DNA from: Pseudomonadota bacterium
GTDB taxonomy: Bacteria > Pseudomonadota > Gammaproteobacteria > Burkholderiales > Burkholderiaceae_C
DNA: 35,270 nucleotides
Assembly (NCBI GenBank): GCA_031119395.1
Contig: JAVHYA010000008.1
Coordinates: 36,855 to 72,124 of the forward strand
Direction of reading: 5' to 3'
The notes under the pieces were generated by a model. The model was not told the DNA's origin. It saw only the letters and a program-made list of their open reading frames with translations, and ran no database searches. Positions 24,449 to 35,270 of this stretch are shown here, one piece after another. How positions within the stretch are numbered: position 1 is the first letter of the stretch; the number at the start of each line of letters is the position of its first letter. The position numbers and the translations under genes are program-made.

Positions 24449-25243
24449 ATGTCGCATCCCCCCATCTGGCAGCAGCCCGGCGACCTGCGCCGGGCCATCC
24501 GCCGCAAGGAATTCCGCGGCCACACCGCCGGGCAGGCGCCCGGGTACGCGCAGGGCAACCTGGCCATCCTGCCGCGTGCCTACGCCGACGAGTTCCTGCG
24601 CTTCTGCCGCCTCAATCCCAAGGCCTGCCCCGTGATCGGCATGACCGAGCCGGGCGACCCGCGCGTGCCCGAGCTGGGCGCGGACATCGACCTGCGCCAC
24701 GACGTGCCCGCCTACTGCGTCTTTCGCGACGGCGAATTGGTGGAGGAAGTCGCCGACCTGGGCAGCCTCTGGCGGGACGACCTGGTCGGCTTCGTGCTGG
24801 GCTGTTCGCTGTCCTTCGAGGCCGCGCTGCTCGACGCCCGCGTGCCGGTGCGCCACATCGAGGACGACCACCCGGTGCCCATGTACGACACCAGCCTGCC
24901 CAACGGCCGCGCCGGCCGCTTCGGCGGCACCATGGTCGTCAGCATGCGGCCGATGACGCCGGCGCAGGCCATCCGCGCCATCCAGGTCACCTCGCGCTTT
25001 CCGGCGGTGCACGGCGCGCCGGTGCACTTCGGCGACCCGGCCGCCATCGGCATCGCCGACATCGCACGACCCGACTACGGCGTGCCGTCCGGGATGCGCG
25101 AGGGCGAGGTCCCCGTCTTCTGGGCCTGCGGCGTGACGCCGCAGCAGGCCATCCGCGTGGCCCGGCCGCCGCTGGCGATCACGCACAAGCCGGGCTACAT
25201 GCTCGTGGCCGACGTTCGCAACAGCGAACTCGCGGCCTTCTGA
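24449..25243 (+). CDS. Putative hydro-lyase, DUF1445 family (first copy)
   Basis: The protein has 264 residues and belongs to the DUF1445/YcsI family of putative hydro-lyases. The same domain forms the N-terminal half of mammalian D-glutamate cyclase, which interconverts D-glutamate and 5-oxo-D-proline, and a YcsI gene lies in the Bacillus subtilis ycsF-kip cluster. Family blocks seen are [45 protein letters not shown] and [12 protein letters not shown]. It differs from the second copy (26213) in the middle: [20 protein letters not shown] instead of [12 protein letters not shown]. The start at 24449 is 8 bases after livF; an in-frame GTG at 24437 would overlap livF. Its catalytic residues are not known to me. 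Confidence 0.88.
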   Translation: MSHPPIWQQPGDLRRAIRRKEFRGHTAGQAPGYAQGNLAILPRAYADEFLRFCRLNPKACPVIGMTEPGDPRVPELGADIDLRHDVPAYCVFRDGELVEEVADLGSLWRDDLVGFVLGCSLSFEAALLDARVPVRHIEDDHPVPMYDTSLPNGRAGRFGGTMVVSMRPMTPAQAIRAIQVTSRFPAVHGAPVHFGDPAAIGIADIARPDYGVPSGMREGEVPVFWACGVTPQQAIRVARPPLAITHKPGYMLVADVRNSELAAF

Positions 25244-25267
25244 GCCCGACCGGCAGGCGCATGAATA

Positions 25268-25329
25268 GTCACGATCGTGACGAATTCGGCGCCCGCGCCC
25301 GTGCGACGGGCGCGGGCGGCCGATTGCAC
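25268..25329. repeat. 62-bp palindromic repeat, copy 2
   Basis: It starts with a perfect 14-bp palindrome (gtcacgatcgtgac), continues gaattcg, then a perfect 12-bp hairpin (25291-25302 with 25306-25317, loop gcg), and ends ggccgattgcac. It has the same length as copy 1 (16776-16837) and identical ends apart from one base. It sits inside the liv-pxp operon, where the hairpin could attenuate transcription or protect the upstream mRNA. Confidence 0.82.
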
Positions 25330-25406
25330 TTTCCCGGCGCGGATTCCCGGCGGCATGGCCCGACGGCCGGGGTCTCCACGCCGCCATTGCCCTGAAGAGA
25401 CCGGAC

Positions 25407-26162
25407 ATGCAGATGGACCTCAACAGCGACCTCGGCGAAAGCCTGGGCGCCTGGCGCATGGGCGACGACGCCGCCATGCTCGACATCGTGACCAGCGCCA
25501 ACGTGGCCTGCGGCTTCCACGCGGGCGACCCGGCCGGCATCCTCGCCACGCTGAAGGCGGCGGCCGCGCGCGGCGTGGCCGTGGGCGCGCACGTGGCCTA
25601 CCCCGACCTCGTGGGCTTCGGGCGGCGCGCGATGGACATCGCCAGCGCCGACCTCGTGGCCGGCGTGATCTACCAGATCGGCGCCCTGCGCGGCCTGGCC
25701 GCCGCCGCCGGCACGCAGGTGCGCTACGTCAAGCCGCACGGCGCGCTCTACAACACCATCGCGCACGACGCGCGGCAGGCGCGCGACGTGATCGCCGCGA
25801 TCCGCGCCGCCGACCCCGGCCTGGCGCTGGTCGCGCTGGCCGGCTCGCCGCTGGTGGGCTGGGCCCGCGAGGCGGGGCTGCGCGTGGTGTCCGAGGCCTT
25901 TGCCGACCGCGCGTACACGGCCCAGGGCACGCTGGTGCCGCGCGGCCAGAGCGGCGCGGTGCTGCACGACCCGGCGCAGGTAGCGGCGCGCATGCTGCGC
26001 CTGGTGCGCGAGGGCGTGGTCGAGGCGATCGACGGCAGCCTGGCGCGCATCGAGGCCGACTCGATCTGCGTGCACGGCGACAGCGCCGGCGCCGTCGCGA
26101 TGGCGGCCGAACTGCGGCACGTGCTGCGCGACGCCGGCGTCGAACTGCGCGCCTTCGCCTGA
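25407..26162 (+). CDS. pxpA: 5-oxoprolinase subunit A (LamB/YcsF family)
   Basis: PxpA works with PxpB and PxpC in ATP-dependent opening of 5-oxoproline to glutamate. The 251-residue protein has the family blocks in order: [28 protein letters not shown] (putative metal and substrate site), [30 protein letters not shown] and [20 protein letters not shown]. Many PxpA proteins read AHPSYPD or similar where this one has AHVAYPD, so it may be a subfamily with a related lactam substrate. ATG 25413 is an alternative start two codons later. It is flanked by two DUF1445 genes and followed by the pxpBC fusion and a biotin carboxylase. Confidence 0.9.
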   Translation: MQMDLNSDLGESLGAWRMGDDAAMLDIVTSANVACGFHAGDPAGILATLKAAAARGVAVGAHVAYPDLVGFGRRAMDIASADLVAGVIYQIGALRGLAAAAGTQVRYVKPHGALYNTIAHDARQARDVIAAIRAADPGLALVALAGSPLVGWAREAGLRVVSEAFADRAYTAQGTLVPRGQSGAVLHDPAQVAARMLRLVREGVVEAIDGSLARIEADSICVHGDSAGAVAMAAELRHVLRDAGVELRAFA

Positions 26163-26212
26163 AACGGCGCAGGCGCACCGCCCCCGAATTCGTTCACCGA
26201 GGAACCCGTTCC

Positions 26213-27028
26213 ATGAGCTTCCCGCTTTCCACCTCCACGGCCCGTGCGCAGGCGGTCCAGGCTGCCCGCACCGCGCGCGAGGCCTACCGCGCCGGCCGCG
26301 CCGAACCCACCGCCGGCGTGGCGCCGGGCATGACGCAGGCCAACATGATCGCGCTGCCGCGCGACTGGGCCTGGGACTTCCTGCTGTACGCACAGCGCAA
26401 CCCCAAGCCCTGCCCCGTGCTCGACGTCATCGAGGCCGGCGAGCACCGCACCGTGCTGGCCGAGGGCGCGGACGTGCGCACCGACATCCCGCGCTACCGC
26501 GTCTGGCGCGACGGCCGGCTGGCCGGGGAAGTGGCGGACGCCACCGCGCTGTGGGCCGAGCATCCGGACCTCGTCACCTTCCTCATCGGCTGCAGCTTCA
26601 CCTTCGAGACGCCGCTGCAGGAGGCCGGCATCGAGGTGCGCCACATCACCCAGGGCTGCAACGTGCCCATGTACCGCACCGCGCGCGCCTGCCGGCCGGC
26701 GGGCCGCCTGCACGGCGAGCTGGTGGTCTCGATGCGGCCGATCCCTGCCCATCGCGTGGCCGATGCGGTGGCCATCTCGGCGCGCTTTCCCTCGGTGCAC
26801 GGCGCGCCGGTGCACGTGGGCGACCCGCAGGCGCTGGGCATCGCCGACCTGGGCCGGCCCGACTTCGGCGACCCGGTGCGCATCGAGCCCGGCGAAGTGC
26901 CGGTGTTCTGGGCCTGCGGCGTCACGCCGCAGGCCGCGGTGATGGCATCGGGCGTGCCCTTCGCCGTGACGCACGCACCGGGCTACATGTTCATCACCGA
27001 CGTGCCGGACAGCACGTACCACGTATGA
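26213..27028 (+). CDS. Putative hydro-lyase, DUF1445 family (second copy)
   Basis: The protein has 271 residues and is the more typical of the two DUF1445 paralogues: [68 protein letters not shown] and [13 protein letters not shown]. The family is linked to D-glutamate/5-oxoproline interconversion through mammalian D-glutamate cyclase, and annotated as a hydro-lyase on general grounds. A GAGGA Shine-Dalgarno precedes ATG 26213. Its stop overlaps the pxpBC start (ATGA), so the two are translationally coupled. The two DUF1445 genes are clearly diverged, so the duplication is old or they were acquired separately. Confidence 0.9.
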   Translation: MSFPLSTSTARAQAVQAARTAREAYRAGRAEPTAGVAPGMTQANMIALPRDWAWDFLLYAQRNPKPCPVLDVIEAGEHRTVLAEGADVRTDIPRYRVWRDGRLAGEVADATALWAEHPDLVTFLIGCSFTFETPLQEAGIEVRHITQGCNVPMYRTARACRPAGRLHGELVVSMRPIPAHRVADAVAISARFPSVHGAPVHVGDPQALGIADLGRPDFGDPVRIEPGEVPVFWACGVTPQAAVMASGVPFAVTHAPGYMFITDVPDSTYHV

Positions 27029-28728
27029 GCTCCCGCCCGGCCGTACCGACGGGGACGCGCACCGCAGGCGAATCCGAAGCGCCCTCCCTGGGCGCCCGCA
27101 CCGCCCAGGACGCGCCGCAGCGCGCAGGCGCCTCGATGCGCGTGCTGCCCGCCAGCCGGTCCACCGTGCTGGTGGAGCTGGAAGACCTGCCCCAGACGCT
27201 GGGCCTGCTGGCCTCGCTGCAGGAGCGTCCGATCCCGGGCGTGCTCGAGATCGTGCCCGGCGCGCGCACCCTGCTGATCGATTTCGACCCGCTGCGCATC
27301 GACCGCGCAGCGCTGGCCGCCGAGCTGGCCACCCGCCCGCTCACGCTGCGCGAGTCGGAAGCCGGCACCCGCGTGGAGCTGCCGGTGCACTACGACGGCG
27401 AGGACCTCGCCGAGGTGGCGGCGCTGCTCGGCATGACGCCCGAGGAGGTGGTGCGCCGCCACACGGGCACCGACTGGTTCGTGGCCTTCTCCGGCTTCGC
27501 GCCCGGCTTCGCCTACCTGACGGGCGGCGACGAGGCGCTGCACCGGGTGCCGCGCCGCAGCTCGCCGCGCACCCGCATCCCGCCCGGCGCGGTGGCGGTG
27601 GCCGGCGGCTTCAGCGGTGTCTACCCCAAGGCCAGCCCCGGCGGCTGGCAGCTCCTGGGCCAGACGCCCGTGGCCATGTGGGACCTCGACCGGGACCCGC
27701 CGGCGCTGCTGCAGCCCGGCCAGCGCGTGCGTTTCGTCGACGCCGGCCCGCGCCCCGCCACGCCCTTGGCCGCCGCGGCGCCCGCCGCCCCGTCCGCGCC
27801 GCCCGAGGTGCAGGGCCCGGCCCTGGCGGTCCGAAGCCCCGGCCTGCAGGCCCTGCTGCAGGACATGGGCCGTCCCGGCCAGGCCGGCCAGGGCGTGTCG
27901 GTGTCCGGCGCCATGGTGCGCGGTGCGCTGCGCGCCGCCAACCGGCTGGTGGGCAACCCCGCCGATGCCGCCTGCATCGAGGTGGCCCAGGGTGGCTTCG
28001 AGCTGCAGAGCCGGGGCGACACGGTGGTGGCCGTGACCGGCGCTGCCGGCCCCCTGACCCTCACCGCACCCGACGGGCGCAGCTGGCCGGTGCCCCGCCA
28101 CGCGCCCCTGGCGCTGGGCGACGGCGACCGCCTGCGCCTGGGCGAACCCGACGCCGGCGTGCGCAGCTACATCGCCCTGCGCGGTGGCATCGACCGCGCG
28201 CCCGTGATGGGCAGCCTGGCCTTCGACACGCTGGCCCAGGTCGGCCCCGCGCCGCTGGCGGCGGGCGACCTGCTGCCCGTGCGCACCCCCCGGGGCCTGG
28301 GTGCCGTGGCCGAGCCCGATGCGCCGCAGCCCGATCTGCCGCGGCCCGGCGAGCTCGTCGTGCTCGACGTGCTCCTCGGCCCGCGCACCGACTGGTTCAC
28401 GCCCGAGGCGGTGGCGCTCCTCGCCGCGCAGGAATGGACCGTGACGCCGCAGTCCAACCGCGTCGGCCTGCGCGTGCAGGGTGCCGAGCCGCTCGCCCGG
28501 GCGGTCACCCGCGAGCTGCCCAGCGAAGGCACGGCCCTGGGCGCGATCCAGGTGCCCGCCAGCGGCCAGCCGGTGCTCTTCCTGGCCGACCACCCGCTGA
28601 CCGGCGGCTACCCCGTCATCGGCTGCATCGCACCCTGGCACCTGGACCTGGCCGGGCAGATGCCCGTCGGCGCCCGCATCCGCTTTCACATCGTCGCGGG
28701 CTTCGAGCCCATCGATCTCTCACGCTGA
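27025..28728 (+). CDS. Fused 5-oxoprolinase subunits B and C (KipI-KipA)
   Basis: This 567-residue protein joins PxpB and PxpC, which are separate genes in E. coli and B. subtilis. After a 37-residue non-conserved N-terminus the PxpB/KipI part (about 38-245) shows [14 protein letters not shown] and [20 protein letters not shown]. An Ala/Pro-rich linker (about 248-268) leads to the PxpC/KipA part (about 270-562) with [42 protein letters not shown] and [20 protein letters not shown]. KipI-KipA is also the fold of the urea carboxylase carboxyltransferase domain, which matters because a biotin carboxylase gene follows 7 bases later. ATG 27136 (MRVLPASRS) is an alternative start. Confidence 0.92.
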   Translation: MSSRPAVPTGTRTAGESEAPSLGARTAQDAPQRAGASMRVLPASRSTVLVELEDLPQTLGLLASLQERPIPGVLEIVPGARTLLIDFDPLRIDRAALAAELATRPLTLRESEAGTRVELPVHYDGEDLAEVAALLGMTPEEVVRRHTGTDWFVAFSGFAPGFAYLTGGDEALHRVPRRSSPRTRIPPGAVAVAGGFSGVYPKASPGGWQLLGQTPVAMWDLDRDPPALLQPGQRVRFVDAGPRPATPLAAAAPAAPSAPPEVQGPALAVRSPGLQALLQDMGRPGQAGQGVSVSGAMVRGALRAANRLVGNPADAACIEVAQGGFELQSRGDTVVAVTGAAGPLTLTAPDGRSWPVPRHAPLALGDGDRLRLGEPDAGVRSYIALRGGIDRAPVMGSLAFDTLAQVGPAPLAAGDLLPVRTPRGLGAVAEPDAPQPDLPRPGELVVLDVLLGPRTDWFTPEAVALLAAQEWTVTPQSNRVGLRVQGAEPLARAVTRELPSEGTALGAIQVPASGQPVLFLADHPLTGGYPVIGCIAPWHLDLAGQMPVGARIRFHIVAGFEPIDLSR

Positions 28729-28735
28729 ACACACC

Positions 28736-30463
28736 ATGAAGAAAGTCCTGATCGCGAACCGCGGCGAAATCGCCGTGCGCATCGCCCGCGCCTGCGCCGA
28801 CTACGGCGTGCGCTCGGTCGCCGTGTATGCCGACCCCGACATCGATGCCCTGCACACGCGCGTGGCCGACGAGGCCTGGGGCCTGGACGGCCACCGCCCG
28901 GCCGACACCTACCTCGCGATCGACAAGCTGCTGGCCGTGGCACGCAGGAGCGGCGCCGACGCCGTGCATCCGGGCTACGGCTTCCTGTCGGAGAACGCGG
29001 GCTTCGCCCAGGCCGTGATCGACGCCGGGCTGACCTGGATCGGCCCGCCGCCCGCGGCCATCGCGCGGCTGGGCGACAAGGTCGAGGCGCGGCGCATCGC
29101 GCTGAAGGTCGGTGCGCCGCTGGTCGAAGGCACGGCCGACCCGGTGAAGGACGCGGCGCAGGTCGAGGCCTTCGCGCGGCAGCACGGCCTGCCCATCATC
29201 ATCAAGGCGGCCTTCGGTGGCGGGGGGCGCGGCATGAAGATCGCGTGGCGCCTCGACGAGGTGGCCGAACTCTACGAATCGGCGGTGCGCGAGGCCGTCA
29301 CGGCCTTCGGCCGAGGCGAATGCTTCGTCGAGCAGTTCCTCGACAAGCCGCGCCACATCGAGGCCCAGGTGATCGCCGACGCGCACGGCCATGTGCTGGT
29401 GCTGGGCACGCGCGACTGCTCGCTGCAGCGACGCAACCAGAAGCTGGTGGAGGAAGCGCCCGCGCCCTTCCTCGACGCGAGCCAGCGCGAGCGCATCCAC
29501 GCCGCGGCGCGCGACATCTGCGCCGAAGCCGGCTACGTCGGCGCCGGCACGGTCGAGTTCCTGCTCAGCGCCTCCGGCGCGATCTCCTTCCTCGAGGTGA
29601 ACACCCGGCTGCAGGTCGAGCACCCGGTGACGGAGGAGACCTGCGGCCTGGACCTGGTGATCGAGCAACTGCGGGTGGCCGACGGCCTGCCGTTGACGCT
29701 GAAGGAGACGCCGGCGCCGCGCGGCCACGCGATCGAATTCCGCATCAACGCCGAGGACGTGGGCCGCGGCTTCCTGCCCGCGCCGGGCCCGGTCGACGTG
29801 TTCGAGCCGCCGGGCGGACCCGGCGTGCGGGTGGACAGCGGCGTCCACGCCGGCGCGGTGGTGCCCGGCAGCTTCGACTCGCTGATGGCCAAGCTGATCG
29901 TGACGGGGGCCACGCGCGCGCAGGCGCTGGCGCGTGCGCGCCGCGCGCTGGCGGAGTTCCGCATCGAGGGCCTGCCCACGGTGCTGCCCTTCCACCGCGC
30001 CGTGCTGCAGCAGCCGGACTTCATCGGCGACGACGGATTCAGGGTCCACACCCGCTGGATCGAGACCGACTTCGCCGAGACGCTGGCCGCCGCCGCGCGC
30101 GCCGAACCCCAGGCCGCCGAGCCCCTGCAGCGCACCGCCATCGAGATCGACGGCCGGCGCGTCGTGCTGGGCCTGCCCGCCGTGCTGCTGCGCGCGCTGG
30201 CCGCCGGCGGCCCGGGCACAGGCGCGCCGGTGCAGGACGCGCCGGCTGCCGACCCCGCCGCCGTGACGGCGCCGATCGCCGGCACGCTGCAGGCCTGGAA
30301 GGTGGACGACGGCGCCGAGGTGACCGAGGGCGAAACCCTGGCCGTCATGGAGGCGATGAAGATGGAGATGCAGGTGACGGCGCATCGCGGCGGGCGCCTC
30401 ACGCGCCAGGCCGAGGCCGGCCGGCACGCGGCGGCGGGCAGCGTGATCGCGCGCATCGACTGA
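28736..30463 (+). CDS. Biotin carboxylase with C-terminal biotinyl domain
   Basis: The protein has 575 residues. The biotin carboxylase part (about 1-445) starts [20 protein letters not shown], carries the ATP-grasp glycine loop GGGGRGMK (161-168), ERRNQKL-type [11 protein letters not shown], and the catalytic [16 protein letters not shown]. After a linker comes a BCCP domain with EAMKMEM, biotinyl lysine K542. There is no carboxyltransferase domain here and none of the usual acyl-CoA carboxyltransferase genes beside it. It starts 7 bases after pxpBC. It resembles acyl-CoA carboxylase alpha subunits, but its placement suggests that PxpBC, homologous to the urea carboxylase carboxyltransferase, is its partner. 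Confidence 0.92.
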   Translation: MKKVLIANRGEIAVRIARACADYGVRSVAVYADPDIDALHTRVADEAWGLDGHRPADTYLAIDKLLAVARRSGADAVHPGYGFLSENAGFAQAVIDAGLTWIGPPPAAIARLGDKVEARRIALKVGAPLVEGTADPVKDAAQVEAFARQHGLPIIIKAAFGGGGRGMKIAWRLDEVAELYESAVREAVTAFGRGECFVEQFLDKPRHIEAQVIADAHGHVLVLGTRDCSLQRRNQKLVEEAPAPFLDASQRERIHAAARDICAEAGYVGAGTVEFLLSASGAISFLEVNTRLQVEHPVTEETCGLDLVIEQLRVADGLPLTLKETPAPRGHAIEFRINAEDVGRGFLPAPGPVDVFEPPGGPGVRVDSGVHAGAVVPGSFDSLMAKLIVTGATRAQALARARRALAEFRIEGLPTVLPFHRAVLQQPDFIGDDGFRVHTRWIETDFAETLAAAARAEPQAAEPLQRTAIEIDGRRVVLGLPAVLLRALAAGGPGTGAPVQDAPAADPAAVTAPIAGTLQAWKVDDGAEVTEGETLAVMEAMKMEMQVTAHRGGRLTRQAEAGRHAAAGSVIARID

Positions 30464-30498
30464 CGCGGCACGCACGGCGTCGGCCACCCGCCGGCTCC

Positions 30499-30564
30499 AA
30501 GCTATCGTTTTAATAGCACTGCGCGCCCGCCCCGCGGGCGCTGCGGCCCGATCCGGCGCTGAAT
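30499..30564 (+). repeat. GCTATC-type palindromic repeat, copy C
   Basis: It begins aagctatcgttttaatagca and continues into gcgcccgccccgcgggcgc, a strong hairpin, ending gcgctgaat. It is related to copies A (5653) and B (11358). It lies 35 bases after the end of the liv-pxp operon and may act as its transcription end. Confidence 0.6.
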
Positions 30565-30733
30565 CCCGACCGGTGCCCTGTGGCGGGCGGTCGGGCGGGC
30601 ACGACCGCCACAGCGGCGCGGCATACTTCACGGTTGCCGCCACCGGCCCCTGCGCGCCGGGCCGCGCCGCATTCGGCGCGACAATGCCCGCCGGCCCGTT
30701 CCGTTCACTTTCTTCCCAAGGACATCCAGCGCC

Positions 30734-32971
<2,238 letters not shown>

Positions 32972-33004
32972 GTCCCCGTCGCCGCGCGTCGAGCGCGAGC
33001 GCCG

Positions 33005-33029
33005 AGCCGTCCTTCGGGACGGCTTTTTT
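33005..33029 (+). terminator. Rho-independent terminator after icd
   Basis: agccgtcc-ttcg-ggacggct (33005-33024) forms an 8-bp stem with a stable UUCG-type loop, followed by a run of six T ending at 33029. Confidence 0.93.
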
Positions 33030-33084
33030 CATTTCATGCACCTGCTGTGCGAAGCGCAACAGGGAGCCGGCCAATCCGGCATCG

Positions 33085-33984
33085 CTACTGCCTTTCTGCG
33101 GCGGAAGATCTCGCGAAGTCGACAAAGGCCCGCAAGGCCGCGGAAAGGAACCGCTGCCTGGGGTAGTAGAGATAAGGGGCGCCGATGCCGGGCGACCACG
33201 CCTGAAGCACCCGGACCAGGTCTCCATCGGTCAGCTCGCGTTCGACGTACTTCTCGTGCACGTAGGCGAGCCCTCCTCCAGCCGCGGCAGCGTTCACGGC
33301 GATCTGGGCATCGTTGACGATGAGCCGCGCCGTGGGCATCTCCGGCGCGGCGTTGCGGCGCTGGAATGCCCACTCCTGCAAGCCTCCCGCCGGGAATCGA
33401 CGGCGAATGCAGTCGTGTCCTGCGAGATCGCGGGGCGATTGCGGCACGGGTCGCCGCCTGAAATAAGCCGGCGAACCCACCACCGCATAACGCTGCGGCG
33501 GCCCGATCCGGACCGCGATCATGTCCTGCTGCAGGTCCTTGGTGATGCGGACGCCCGCGTCGTAGCCATCCCGGACGATGTCGGCCATTGCTGCATCGGC
33601 GGTGATCTCCATTGAAACGCCGGGGTGCAGCGCGGTGAACCGCGCCGCCAGGCCGGCCAGCAGGAACTGCGCGATCGGCGCCGGCGCGTTGATCTTCAGC
33701 GTGCCCAGCGGAGACCCGCGGTGCTGGTTCAGCCGTTCGAGTGCACCCTTGATGGTCGCCAGGCTGGGCTCGAGCTGCGCGAGCAGGTCATTTCCGGCCG
33801 CCGTGGGCCTCACGCTGCGCGTCGTTCTCGTGAGCAAGGTGACGCCCAACTCTTCTTCCAGACGACGGATGGTCTTGCTGACGAGCGAGACCGAGACCTC
33901 CTTCTCGGCTGCGGCAGCACGGAAGCTCCGATGCCTCGCAACCGCACAGAACATGTCAAGGTCCGGAAGAACGGATCTGTCCAT
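33085..33984 (-). CDS. LysR family transcriptional regulator (divergent from the aldo/keto reductase)
   Basis: The protein has 299 residues with a winged HTH at about 1-62 (MFCAVARHRSFRAAAAEKEV, SLVSKTIRRLEEELGVTLLT) and an effector domain of the CrgA-like type, LGTLKINAPAPIAQFLLAGL onwards. CrgA-like regulators often control oxidoreductase genes next to them, as here. ATG 33984 is chosen over an in-frame ATG at 34023 because it gives the family N-terminus. The region from about 33.0 kb on has visibly lower G+C than the preceding 30 kb, so this gene pair may have arrived by transfer. Convergent with icd. Confidence 0.92.
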   Translation of the reverse strand: MDRSVLPDLDMFCAVARHRSFRAAAAEKEVSVSLVSKTIRRLEEELGVTLLTRTTRSVRPTAAGNDLLAQLEPSLATIKGALERLNQHRGSPLGTLKINAPAPIAQFLLAGLAARFTALHPGVSMEITADAAMADIVRDGYDAGVRITKDLQQDMIAVRIGPPQRYAVVGSPAYFRRRPVPQSPRDLAGHDCIRRRFPAGGLQEWAFQRRNAAPEMPTARLIVNDAQIAVNAAAAGGGLAYVHEKYVERELTDGDLVRVLQAWSPGIGAPYLYYPRQRFLSAALRAFVDFARSSAAERQ

Positions 33985-34115
33985 TGTTGAATCGCAGTAA
34001 ACAACCCATGCCCGATTATCCAACTAGTGCGTCGCGGACCGAACTCCTAGCATTCGCACGTCGATGTCGTCGAATCGAGTCACGCAAGCCGCACCGGCTT
34101 CACACAAGGACAGCA

Positions 34116-35219
34116 ATGACCACTCCTGATTTTTCTTCCACACGGCGCAGGCTGTTGCAAGCGGGCACCGGGATGACGGCTGCCGTGCCGCTCGCGCTGG
34201 CCAGCTTCTCGGCGCGCGGCCAATCGTCGCCGCCTGCGCCCGCACGGTCCAGCCTTCCTCCGCCGCCTGCCGATGTGTTGACGAAGACCATTGCGCGCAC
34301 GGGCGAATCGGTAACGGCCCTCGGGCTCGGGACCTTTCTGACATTCGATGCCTTGCCGGGGCAGCCTCGCGACAATCTGCGTGAGGTCGTCAAACGGTAT
34401 TGGAACGGCGGCGTGCGCTTGCTCGACACTTCACCTCTCTATGGAAGCGGCGAGACCAATGTCGGCGACTTCATCACAGGCCTGGGCATCAACGCCGAGC
34501 TGTTCATGGCCAACAAGCTATGGACCACCGGCGACTACCTGACCGATGAGACTCATGCCAATCGGAGCCTCGAGCAATCGCAGCTGCGCCTCTGGCGTCA
34601 ACGCTTCGACCTCATGCAGTGCCACAGCATCGTCAACGCCGAGTCGGTGCTCCCCCTGCTGAATGCCTGGAAAAGGGAGGGACGGATACGACTCGTCGGC
34701 GTCACTCACCACGAGAGCGACTATCACGATCTGCTGGCGCAATGGATCGACCGTGGCAGCGTCGACTTCGTCCAGGTGAACTACTCGATCTTCAACCGCA
34801 ATGCCGAGAAGCGCGTGTTTCCGGCGGCCCAGCAGCATGGGGTCGGCGTTCTGGTCAACATGGCGATGGAGAAGGAGCGACTGCACAAGGTCGTCGAGGG
34901 GCAGCAGTTGCCTGCGTTTGCGCGAGAGTACGGCGTCGAGAACTGGGCCCAGTACTTCCTGAAATTCGTGATGTCGCATCCCGCCGTGACCTGCTGCCTG
35001 AGCTCCACGGCCAATCCCGAGCATGCTGCAGAGAATGTGGGTGCATTGAAGGGCCCGCTGCCCGACGCCGCCCTGCGCGCGCGGATGCTGCAGCACCTCG
35101 AGCGTCTCCCTGGATTCACTCGGATCGCGTCGATGCCTTGGTATCCCGGCAAGAACAATCAGTACCAGGGCTTCATTCGACGGGGCCAAGCCTCGCTGAG
35201 GGCACGCAACTCGCTGTAG
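34116..35219 (+). CDS. Aldo/keto reductase with Tat signal peptide
   Basis: The protein has 367 residues. The N-terminus STRRRLLQAGTGMTAAVPLA (8-27) has a twin-arginine run, a hydrophobic stretch and a later small-residue region before a Pro-rich linker, a plausible Tat signal. The aldo/keto reductase domain follows from about 60. The catalytic tetrad is complete: D104, Y109 (LLDTSPLYGSGETN), K134 (MANKLWT) and H170 (MQCHSI). An AAGGA Shine-Dalgarno 5 bases before ATG 34116 fixes the start. NADPH is not available in the periplasm, so an exported form must fold with bound cofactor or use another electron donor; alternatively the Tat-like N-terminus is non-functional. The divergent LysR protein is the likely regulator. 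Confidence 0.9.
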   Translation: MTTPDFSSTRRRLLQAGTGMTAAVPLALASFSARGQSSPPAPARSSLPPPPADVLTKTIARTGESVTALGLGTFLTFDALPGQPRDNLREVVKRYWNGGVRLLDTSPLYGSGETNVGDFITGLGINAELFMANKLWTTGDYLTDETHANRSLEQSQLRLWRQRFDLMQCHSIVNAESVLPLLNAWKREGRIRLVGVTHHESDYHDLLAQWIDRGSVDFVQVNYSIFNRNAEKRVFPAAQQHGVGVLVNMAMEKERLHKVVEGQQLPAFAREYGVENWAQYFLKFVMSHPAVTCCLSSTANPEHAAENVGALKGPLPDAALRARMLQHLERLPGFTRIASMPWYPGKNNQYQGFIRRGQASLRARNSL

Positions 35220-35240
35220 CTCACAAGAGTCCTGCTCTTG

Positions 35241-35270
35241 CCTCGTGCCTCGTGCCTCGTGCCTCGTGCC
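35241..35270 (+). repeat. Heptanucleotide tandem repeat at the window edge
   Basis: CCTCGTG is repeated four times without error (35241-35268) and a fifth copy begins before the window ends. It starts 22 bases after the aldo/keto reductase stop. The total copy number is unknown because the array runs off the edge. Confidence 0.9.

Noticed and set aside
27025-28728. KipI-KipA as a sporulation kinase inhibitor pair
   Set aside because: The name comes from B. subtilis. There is no sporulation context here, and PxpB/PxpC enzymatic roles fit the neighbouring pxpA.
28736-30463. Biotin carboxylase as the housekeeping AccC of fatty acid synthesis
   Set aside because: Housekeeping AccC is about 450 residues with a separate AccB. 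This protein carries its own biotinyl domain and lies in a catabolic operon.
35241-35270. A CRISPR-like array at the window end
   Set aside because: The units are 7 bp and directly abutting with no spacers, so it is a simple tandem repeat.

Overview
The window looks like chromosomal DNA from a high-G+C betaproteobacterium of the Burkholderiales. Comamonadaceae, and Variovorax or a close relative in particular, fits best. The reasons are the gene content (DnaE1 beside TrhO, GluQ followed by TrmB, a monomeric NADP isocitrate dehydrogenase, several LysR regulators, Liv-type transporters) and four kinds of short interspersed palindromic repeat that I associate with that family. This assignment is inference; there is no rRNA gene in the window to settle it. 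I found no tRNA, rRNA, CRISPR array, insertion sequence or prophage.

Layout. 30-902: an Fe/2-oxoglutarate-type cupin protein, followed by the decayed remnant of a paralogue (1057-1289). 1292-5670: dnaE and trhO diverge from a symmetric promoter in which both transcripts are predicted to be leaderless. 5732-9676: a redox group (pirin, flavodoxin-fold quinone oxidoreductase, DoxX, second pirin) divergent from a LysR regulator. 9752-12622: an FAD amine-oxidase-like protein, gluQ and trmB. gluQ carries one repeat at its 5' end and another inside its coding sequence. 12654-14378: a TonB-C-domain lipoprotein divergent from an orphan branched-chain amino acid-type binding protein. 14410-16763: a Crp/Fnr regulator divergent from an HD-domain (diiron-oxygenase-like) protein and a class II aldolase/adducin protein. 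16876-18381: a LysR regulator divergent from a VOC protein that ends in a perfect 18-bp terminator. 18382-18851: a gap with no convincing gene.

18852-30463 is the most interesting block. A GntR/FCD regulator diverges from ten co-directional genes: a Liv-type ABC importer (binding protein, two permeases, two ATPases), a DUF1445 putative hydro-lyase, PxpA, a second DUF1445 protein, a fused PxpB-PxpC, and a biotin carboxylase with its own biotinyl domain but no carboxyltransferase domain. PxpB/PxpC (KipI/KipA) are homologous to the carboxyltransferase part of urea carboxylase, so the operon encodes every part of a split biotin-dependent carboxylase plus a PxpA hydrolase and an importer. My reading is an uptake and ring-opening system for a lactam, 5-oxoproline or a related cyclic amide, possibly proceeding through a carboxylated intermediate.

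30734-32971: monomeric isocitrate dehydrogenase with a clear terminator. 33085-35219: a LysR regulator divergent from a Tat-signal aldo/keto reductase. The window ends inside a 7-bp tandem repeat.
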